Shown: positions 56,796 through 64,000 of the stretch, one piece after another | Position numbering within the stretch: the first letter of the stretch is position 1 | Layout of the letters: each line of letters starts with the position of its first letter | Assembly: GCA_029582265.1 (NCBI GenBank) | Contig: CM055837.1 | Location: 7,453,926-7,517,925 of the forward strand | Source: Zoroaster sp. YZ-2022 | Lineage: Eukaryota; Echinodermata; Asteroidea; Forcipulatida; Zoroasteridae | DNA length: 64,000 nt | Direction of reading: 5' to 3' | The notes under the pieces: generated by a model | What the model was told of the DNA's origin: nothing | What the model saw: the letters and a program-made list of their open reading frames with translations, nothing else | Databases searched by the model: none | Position numbers and translations under genes: made by a program

Positions 56796-58044
56796 GGAAG
56801 CCCATTGGTAAGGAAGCCCATTGGTGCCACGGTGCGTTTCTCTTTCAAGCGCGAGTGTTTCTCTTTCACAGCAGAGTGTTTCTCTTTCAAACTGGTTGCC
56901 GCCACTTATTTAACTGACGGCCGCCACTTAATAACTGGCGGGACGTGTGCATTGTCGCGATGCACATCAGGTAATGCGGCTTGTTCTCATGCTTCAGGAA
57001 TGCAATTTGAAAAGAGTCAGATCCCTTCATGTGCATTTCGGTTTTGAAGCCAAGGGGGAAAATTTTGTGCAAAGTCTCAAATGACCTGTAAACCCTCCCC
57101 CTCCCACCACCACCACCACCACCAAACAAAATATTATATTATAAAACATTAAGGGTGTTAAATATCAGAATTAACCACATAGGCCTATTTGGGAGAATTC
57201 TGGACATTTATGATCAAAGAAAATTTTGGAAAAAACAATTTTAGGAGATTTTTTGAAATTTGGGGTGAAGAAAAAGAATTTATGGGAAATTTCAGGATTT
57301 TTTTTAAGTTTGGGGACAATATTTTGAGACAGAAAGAAGAAAAATATACATCAAAGACGAAAAAATGTCATCCTAAAGCTGCCGGGGGCGGGACAAGTTT
57401 TCCCCACTGAATACGCCACTGCAAGAAAGTTTATTCATTTACTTGAGTCATTCTTTGGCTCTTACATATCTTTTTTCTTCAGATTTTCAGATTATGTGTT
57501 AATCCAAAAGTATGTTTAGGAGTTACACCGAAAAAACTGCGACAATAATTAATAATTTTAGAAAAAAGCAGTTGATTAAGAGAATACAATTACTTATGAT
57601 TAAGAAAGATTAATAACACTTATAACCCCCCCCCCCCCCCCTATCAATCATTTTTAATGATGTAATTTAATTTGTGATTTAAACCACTTATTTCAATCAG
57701 CCTACACACAAAATGCAAGAGTTTGCAGTTATTAAGTGACGGCCGCCAGTTATTTAAGTGGTGGCCGCCATGTATTTAGTGGTGGCCGCCAGTTATTTAA
57801 GTACATTCAGTAAGAAAAGGGCGACCTCAAGAGACTAGATATCACAGAAGAAACTTAAGTTAACGTTTTCATTAAAAAAAATAATAGCAGTAACAACGAC
57901 AGTATTTAAGTGGCGGCCGCCAGTTATTAAGTGGAGGCCGCCAGTTATTAAGTGGCGGCAACCAGTTGAAAGAGAAACGCTTTGTTCTGAAAGAGAAACA
58001 CTCCCACTTGAAAGAGAAACGCACCGTGGCACCAATGGGCTTCC
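56796..58044. mobile_element. TIR element, unit 3
   Basis: Same structure as in unit 1; the internal C run is longest here (about 18). Confidence 0.6.
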
Positions 58045-58940
58045 GTACATAACGTATGGCACATGACTTCAGTACACTGTATATGTGTGAACGCGTAGTG
58101 AAATTTATTCCCTGCATGCTGAGTACACGCGGATATCTCAACCCACAAACGATTCAGGTATAACTAACGAGAAGAACAATATAGCTTAATTAAATACTCA
58201 ACGGTTGTTTACCTTCAACTGCCTCAATCAGTTGACGAAGCTCCCACTGCTGTGACGTTATTCACCTTCGTGTTATCCATCTTGAATTTGACGTTGAATG
58301 AGTCGCGTGGGGACTTCACATAAAATAATGTCTTTTATACACTTTCACAGTAAAATTCGACTAAACAACTGTAAAATGTCTTTATTACATAAGTAAAACT
58401 TACACAACTCGGGTAAAGTTTAATTATAGGTTTCCCCGGCCAATTTCACCAAGTTTTCATTCAACTACGCCTGGCTCATTCAATTTAGGTAATTGGAAGA
58501 TCACGCAGATCGTCATTCGACAATCAAATAGAATAATTCAATTTCACTATCCAAATATTCCATCGTCTTTTAGCTTCACTCGTCCCTGTAAAAGATGCAT
58601 TCAAATTAAATGTATCGCAATGTTCATTCAATTTCGTCTGAACTAGTTGTAATGGGTTGATTAGGCATTCGTTTTCATTAATGGGCAAACATATTTCAAA
58701 TTGTTTCAAGCATCATTCCTGCATGTCCGTATTCCTATAAAAGTCTGAGTTTTCTCAATGCGAGAATATATTTCCCCTAAATGAGCCGATCTTTCTGTTA
58801 TATGATAAGCGCGATTTTCAATTTTATAAGTGCGATTTTTTAATTTTCTAATTTGTAATTTTTGTACTATAAACTATAAACGAAATGTTGTCTTTATCAA
58901 CTCTTTCATTACGAGATTATACTTTCTTCTAGCTCGAGCT

Positions 58941-59321
58941 TCAGTTAGTGATAAAGCTAATTTTCTTTCCCCAAAGCAACATGCAGTTCGTACATATTTT
59001 TGCTTTTGCTTTTGTACCCTTGTTGCATCTTTTACAAGGAACTGTTTTAGATTTTCCTTGTCTAATACGTCCTAGATGCATAGCGCAATATACATCTCTA
59101 CCTGTGCTTGGTCTATTACATTTTTCTAACGAACCATTTAAAAGCCATTCGCACAAAATGTAATTTTTTTGCGATAATTTCTCTTTATATTCTATTATCG
59201 CTATTAAATAATCCTGCCTGGTCAGTTTTCCATATTTACCAGATGCAACGCCAATTTCAATATTATTTTTTAATACAATCTCTTTTAGCTCAGCTTTGCT
59301 CTTTAATCTATAGTTTGTCAT
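58941..59321 (-). CDS. Small SAP-like/zinc-ribbon protein, copy 4
   Basis: 126 residues, almost identical to copy 3 (KLTRQD instead of KLTGQD); same frameshifted tail. Confidence 0.55.
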   Translation of the reverse strand: MTNYRLKSKAELKEIVLKNNIEIGVASGKYGKLTRQDYLIAIIEYKEKLSQKNYILCEWLLNGSLEKCNRPSTGRDVYCAMHLGRIRQGKSKTVPCKRCNKGTKAKAKICTNCMLLWGKKISFITN

Positions 59322-59607
59322 ATTTACTATAAATCTATATAATATTTTTTAAATTTTTCAATTTTATTAATGCGATTTTTTTAAAGTCGATGACATCATC
59401 AACTTTTTAAATGACGTCATCAACTCACTCCCCTACTACTACCCAACAAATTTATTTAAAAAATTATTTTTTTAAATAAATTCGAGCTAAGCTCTCTCAT
59501 TTGACTCAAATTTATTTAAAAAATAATTTTTTAAACAAATTTGGTCTAGCTCTCTCATCTAACGACTTGTACAAAGCGGTCGTCTCTGGGCGTATATGCA
59601 TAACTTC

Positions 59608-60852
59608 GGAAGCCCATTGGTAAGGAAGCCCATTGGTGCCACGGTGCGTTTCTCTTTCAAGCGCGAGTGTTTCTCTTTCACAGCAGAGTGTTTCTCTTTC
59701 AAACTGGTTGCCGCCACTTATTTAACTGACGGCCGCCACTTAATAACTGGCGGGACGTGTGCATTGTCGCGATGCACATCAGGTAACGCGGCTTGTTCTC
59801 ATGCTTCAGGAATGCAATTTGAAAAGAGTCAGATCCCTTCATGTGCATTTCGGTTTTGAAGCCAAGGGGGAAAATTTTGTGCAAAGTCTCAAATGACCTG
59901 TAAACCCTCCCCCACCCACCACCACCACCACCACCAAACAAAATATTATATTATAAAACATTAAGGGTGTTAAATATCAGAATTAACCACATAGGCCTAT
60001 TTGGGAGAATTCTGGACATTTATGATCAAAGAAAATTTTGGAAAACAAAAATTTAGGAGATTTTTTGAAATTTGGGGTGAAGAAAAAGAATTTATGGGAA
60101 ATTTCAGGATTTTTTTTAAGTTTGGGGACAATATTTTGAGACAGAAAGAAGAAAAATATACATCAAAGACGAAAAAATGTCATCCTAAAGCTGCCGGGGG
60201 CGGGACAAGTTTTCCCCACTGAATACGCCACTGCAAGAAAGTTTATTCATTTACTTGAGTCATTCTTTGGCTCTTACATATCTTTTTTCTTCAGATTTTC
60301 AGATTATGTGTTAATCCAAAAGTATGTTTAGGAGTTACACCGAAAAAACTGCGACAATAATTAATAATTTTAGAAAAAAGCAGTTGATTAAGAGAATACA
60401 ATTACTTATGATTAAGAAAGATTAATAACACTTATAACCCCCCCCCCCCTATCAATCATTTTTAATGATGTAATTTAATTTGTGATTTAAACCACTTATT
60501 TCAATCAGCCTACTCTCTAAATGCAAGAGTTTGCAGTTATTAAGTGACGGCCGCCAGTTATTTAAGTGGTGGCCGCCATGTATTTAGTGGTGGCCGCCAG
60601 TTATTTAAGTACATTCAGTAAGAAAAGGGCGACCTCAAGAGACTAGATATCACAGAAGAAACTTAAGTTAACGTTTTCATTAAAAAAAATAATAGCAGTA
60701 ACAACGACAGTATTTAAGTGGCGGCCGCCAGTTATTAAGTGGAGGCCGCCAGTTATTAAGTGGCGGCAACCAGTTGAAAGAGAAACGCTTTGCTCTGAAA
60801 GAGAAACACTCCCACTTGAAAGAGAAACGCACCGTGGCATCAATGGGCTTCC
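59608..60852. mobile_element. TIR element, unit 4
   Basis: Same structure as in units 1-3, with a few substitutions. Confidence 0.6.
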
Positions 60853-61749
60853 GTACATAACGTATGGCACATGACTTCAGTACACTGTATATGTGTGAAC
60901 GCGTAGTGAAATTTATTCCCTGCATGCTGAGTACACGCGGATATCTCAACCCACAAACGATTCAGGTATAACTAACGAGAAGAACAATATAGCTTAATTA
61001 AATACTCAACGGTTGTTTACCTTCAACTGCCTCAATCAGTTGACGAAGCTCCCACTGCTGTGACGTTATTCACCTTCGTGTTATCCATCTTGAATTTGAC
61101 ATTGAATGAGTCGCGTGGGGACTTCACATAAAATAATGTCTTTTATACACTTTCACAGTAAAATTCGACTAAACAACTGTAAAATGTCTTTATTACATAA
61201 GTAAAACTTACACAACTCGGGTAAAGTTTAATTATAGGTTTTCCCGGCCAATTTCACCAAGTTTTCATTCAACTACGCCTGGCTCATTCAATTTAGGTAA
61301 TTGGAAGATCACGCAGATCGTCATTCGACAATCAAATAGAATAATTCAATTTCACTATCCAAATATTCCATCGTCTTTTAGCTTCACTCGTCCCTGTAAA
61401 AGATGCATTCAAATTAAATGTATCGCAATGTTCATTCAATTTCGTCTGAACTAGTTGTAATGGGTTGATTAGGCATTCGTTTTCATTAATGGGCAAACAT
61501 ATTTCAAATTGTTTCAAGCATCATTCCTGCATGTCCGTATTCCTATAAAAGTCTGAGTTTTCTCAATGCGAGAATATATTTCCCCTAAATGAGCCGATCT
61601 TTCTGTTATATGATAAGCGCGATTTTTCAATTTTATAAGTGCGATTTTTTAATTTTCTAATTTGTAATTTTTGTACTATAAACTATAAACGAAATGTTGT
61701 CTTTATCAACTCTTTCATTACGAGATTATAATTTCTTCTAGCTCGAGCT

Positions 61750-62130
61750 TCAGTTAGTGATAAAGCTAATTTTCTTTCCCCAAAGCAACATGCATTTCGT
61801 ACATATTTTTGCTTTTGCTTTTGTACCCTTGTTGCATCTTTTACAAGGAACTGTTTTAGATTTTCCTTGTCTAATACGTCCTAGATGCATAGCGCAATAT
61901 ACATCTCTACCTGTGCTTGGTCTATTACATTTTTCTAACGAACCATTTAAAAGCCATTCGCACAAAATGTAATTTTTTTGCGATAATTTCTCTTTATATT
62001 CTATTATCGCTATTAAATAATCCTGCCTGGTCAGTTTTCCATATTTACCAGATGCAACGCCAATTTCAATATTATTTTTTAACACAATCTCTTTTAGCTC
62101 AGCTTTGCTCTTTAATCTATAGTTTGTCAT
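61750..62130 (-). CDS. Small SAP-like/zinc-ribbon protein, copy 5 (partial unit)
   Basis: 126 residues with intact SAP-like motif and both Cys sets; same frameshifted tail. It lies in the last, incomplete unit, which ends at 62372 before the TIR element. Confidence 0.55.
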   Translation of the reverse strand: MTNYRLKSKAELKEIVLKNNIEIGVASGKYGKLTRQDYLIAIIEYKEKLSQKNYILCEWLLNGSLEKCNRPSTGRDVYCAMHLGRIRQGKSKTVPCKRCNKGTKAKAKICTKCMLLWGKKISFITN

Positions 62131-62372
62131 ATTTACTATAAATCTATATAATATTTTTTTAATTTTTCAATTTTATAAGTGCGATTTTTTTTAAGTCGAT
62201 GACATCATCAACTTTTTAAATGACGTCATCAACTCACTCCCCTACTACTACCCAACAAATTTATTTAAAAAATTATTTTTTTAAATAAATTCGAGCTAAG
62301 CTCTCTCATTTGACTCAAATTTATTTAAAAAATAATTCTTTAAACAAATTTGGTCTAGCTCTCTCATCTAAC

Positions 62373-62952
62373 ATACTACTACATCTAACAGAAATTGAAA
62401 GAAAATATTTGTCAGTGCACCAAAATATTAGTTGGTATCCATGGTTTCGTTAGTCAGCGTGAAGGTGAAGATACAACGTGCTTTTGTTTATATTTACACT
62501 TAATTAACCTGTGTTGTACAGTCAGTGCGTGGTTTACGGGCTATGGAATAGCTCAAGGTTTCTGATAGAGTCTTGGTCAGGGTCGTTGAAAGTGCAACGC
62601 TGACTTCAGCGGCATTGAGAACGTGCTATTGAGAACGGCATTGAGAAATTGTTTGGAGGTAGAAGTGAGAAATGTTTGAAAAAAAAATTAAATCACCTAG
62701 GGCAAAAAAACATACAAATAAGATGCATGGTTTTAGACCAGCTGATAAGTAAAACAAATTGTGCATTTTGTGGTAAAAACATGCAATTTTGCATGGGGTT
62801 CAGAATGAGCCAAATATCATTTTAAGTTATGGGCCCATCTTGGGTCTCACCTAATTTGGGGCGGGGTTAGAAGTGGGGAATGAGACCCCAAAATGAGAAA
62901 AGTGACTGTAACATTGTGCCATTTTGTATCTTATTAAGGAAATTAATTGATC
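62373..62952. other. Unique DNA right of the array
   Basis: No gene is recognised. The array boundary is sharp, with CATCTAAC repeated on either side of about 15 bp. Confidence 0.45.
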
Positions 62953-63180
62953 AGGAAGAACACAAGATACCTGTCTTCAGAATTGAATTTAAATTTTGGT
63001 AAAAAGTTTCTCTGAAACGAAAACTAGATGAAGGTAAAACACTTTCAGATGTAGAGTCCTCTTGTATTCTACCTTTTTTGGGCGGGGACACACTATTAAA
63101 AAGGTAGGCGGCACAACACCATAAACGAGAAAACCTGACTTCAACATTAGTTTCAAAGTGTGTCTTAACAGGACTTTTAT
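62953..63180. repeat. Inverted relative of the 150-bp repeat at 32280-32690
   Basis: The reverse complement shows TTAAGACACACTTTGAAAC, TTGAAGTCAGG, TTTATGGTGTTGT, AATAGTGTGTCCCCGCCC and GAGGACTCTACATCTGA, each with a close match near 32540-32670. Confidence 0.6.
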
Positions 63181-63229
63181 CCACCTGGAAGTACAACCCC
63201 GTACAGCATGCAAGCCAACTTCCATGTGG

Positions 63230-63405
63230 TTCCAGGCCCTTTTCACGTCAACACTATCCTGGAAAAAATGTCGCCAGCAAAAAACGTGACTGTGTTGTTT
63301 GCAGTACTAGGGCAAAGAGAACACAAACGCGTATGATCTGTAAACAGTGTAATAAGCCAATGTGTGTTGTTCCCTGTTTTGAGAATTTTCATACCCAATG
63401 ATCTG
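63230..63405 (+). pseudogene. piggyBac transposase C-terminal fragment
   Basis: A plus-strand stretch reads, across minor breaks, as the Cys-rich tail of a piggyBac transposase: KKRDCVVCSTR, TRMICKQCNKPMCVVPCF and a final stop. It is closely related to the tail at 18551-18700 (CIVCSNR, MICKQC, PMCIVPCF). No catalytic core lies nearby, so it is a fragment. Confidence 0.65.
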
Positions 63406-63449
63406 TCGTGGTTCAGTCTTTTTCTTTGCTCAAACAAAATAGATTAAAA

Positions 63450-64000
63450 AATTGTACACAGTCAGTTTCCTTTCTGTATAAGTCACATAATACTTAATAA
63501 ACCCCAATAACAGTGTTTCGCCATTTTTAATGTAGGTCAACATAATTGTTTTTTTATTATAAAGTTGATTTCACGGCTCAGAGAGTAATTCATTATGACA
63601 CCTGTATGTTAACAATAGAGAAATTGCCTTGCATTGCATCAACATGTGAGGGCGCTATACAATGAAACTTGCCAAATGTCCTGTGGTAACCAAGTGGACA
63701 TGGAGAAGAAATGAGCGCGGTACCCAAGGCATAATTGAAAAATTGGTCTTGGTATTGAAAGGGATATAATACTGCACAGATAATACTGCAAACAATACTG
63801 TCAACTTATCATGTATTTACGTGGACCCTATGTGGGTTGAGTTGTCACAAGGGTCGAGTTGTCTCGTGGGTCGAGCTGTCCATGTCTATAGTTATCACAA
63901 TGGTCGTGTTGTCTTTAATGACGTATTCCACTTTGAATAAGCAGTATGGTATGATTTACAAGTTTGTGCTTGTGAAATGTGTATCTAAGTCATGGTTGTT
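63450..64000. other. Window end without recognised genes
   Basis: AT-rich DNA. At about 63835-63915 the phrase GGGTCGAGTTGTC recurs about five times in degenerate form. Confidence 0.4.

Larger units (their letters stand above)
50405..62372. repeat. Tandem array of about 2.8-kb units (four full, one partial)
   Basis: Full units run about 50405-53187, 53188-55995, 55996-58807 and 58808-61618, and a partial fifth runs 61619-62372. Distances between equivalent ATG positions of the small gene are 2793, 2804, 2812 and 2809 bp. Each full unit holds, left to right, the small SAP/zinc gene (minus strand) with its AT-rich promoter-like element, a segment with GATGACATCATCAAC, a TIR element of about 1.23 kb, and a spacer of about 0.75 kb. 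Units are almost identical, apart from homopolymer length changes and a few substitutions. The partial unit ends sharply after CTCTCATCTAAC. Confidence 0.95.

Overview
The window is eukaryotic nuclear DNA: AT-rich, intron-bearing and crowded with transposable elements. The one clear host gene family encodes secreted proteins with a PAN/apple domain, a HYR (hyalin repeat) domain and an F5/8 type C (discoidin) domain. This architecture, together with non-LTR retrotransposons, piggyBac relics, a Penelope-type ribozyme hairpin, many MITEs and a Polinton/adintovirus-like polymerase relic, suggests a marine invertebrate. A non-vertebrate deuterostome (echinoderm, hemichordate or cephalochordate) is my best guess, but I cannot fix the species.

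Host genes. Three tandem paralogues lie on the + strand. Gene 1 contributes only its last coding exon (500-649). Gene 2 appears complete in six exons: 6218-6586, 33986-34058, 35989-36252, 36447-36563, 37444-37631 and 39028-39180. All splice phases agree, giving 387 codons plus a stop. Gene 3 shows only its first exon (45333-45701). The DNA running from the last exon of one gene into the first exon of the next is duplicated: 1-7262 matches 38452-46972, so the repeating genomic unit is about 39 kb. The two copies differ by datable insertions: a 243-bp foldback with a hammerhead ribozyme core, an eightfold 74-bp tandem expansion, and a nested MITE pair.

Intron 1 of gene 2 (6587-33985) holds, in order: hammerhead-like motifs; a degraded minus-strand LINE (7442-10990) broken by a TIR element; a 57-bp satellite (12162-13195); a 103-bp tandem array (16815-17432); a piggyBac transposase relic (18551-20300, minus); a 5'-truncated LINE (20310-22790, minus); an almost full-length but broken two-ORF LINE (about 23580-27850, plus); and a pure AAT microsatellite of about 178 units that forms the tail of a tRNA-derived SINE (28560-29007, minus). 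Further dispersed and tandem repeats follow up to exon 2. A decayed extra HYR exon lies at about 34750-35030.

Right third. Downstream of gene 3 exon 1, probably inside its first intron, lies a minus-strand, multiply broken and truncated relic of a protein-primed family-B DNA polymerase of the Polinton/adintovirus type (47860-50333). It abuts a tandem array of about 2.8-kb units (50405-62372; four full units and a partial fifth). Each unit carries a small gene for a SAP-like/zinc-ribbon protein whose N-terminal motif also occurs twice in the polymerase N-terminus. Its upstream AT-rich sequence is nearly identical to that upstream of the polymerase. Each full unit also carries a 1.2-kb TIR element and a 0.75-kb spacer. 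This amplified virus-like module is the most unusual feature here. The window ends with a fragment of a second piggyBac transposase (about 63230-63405).
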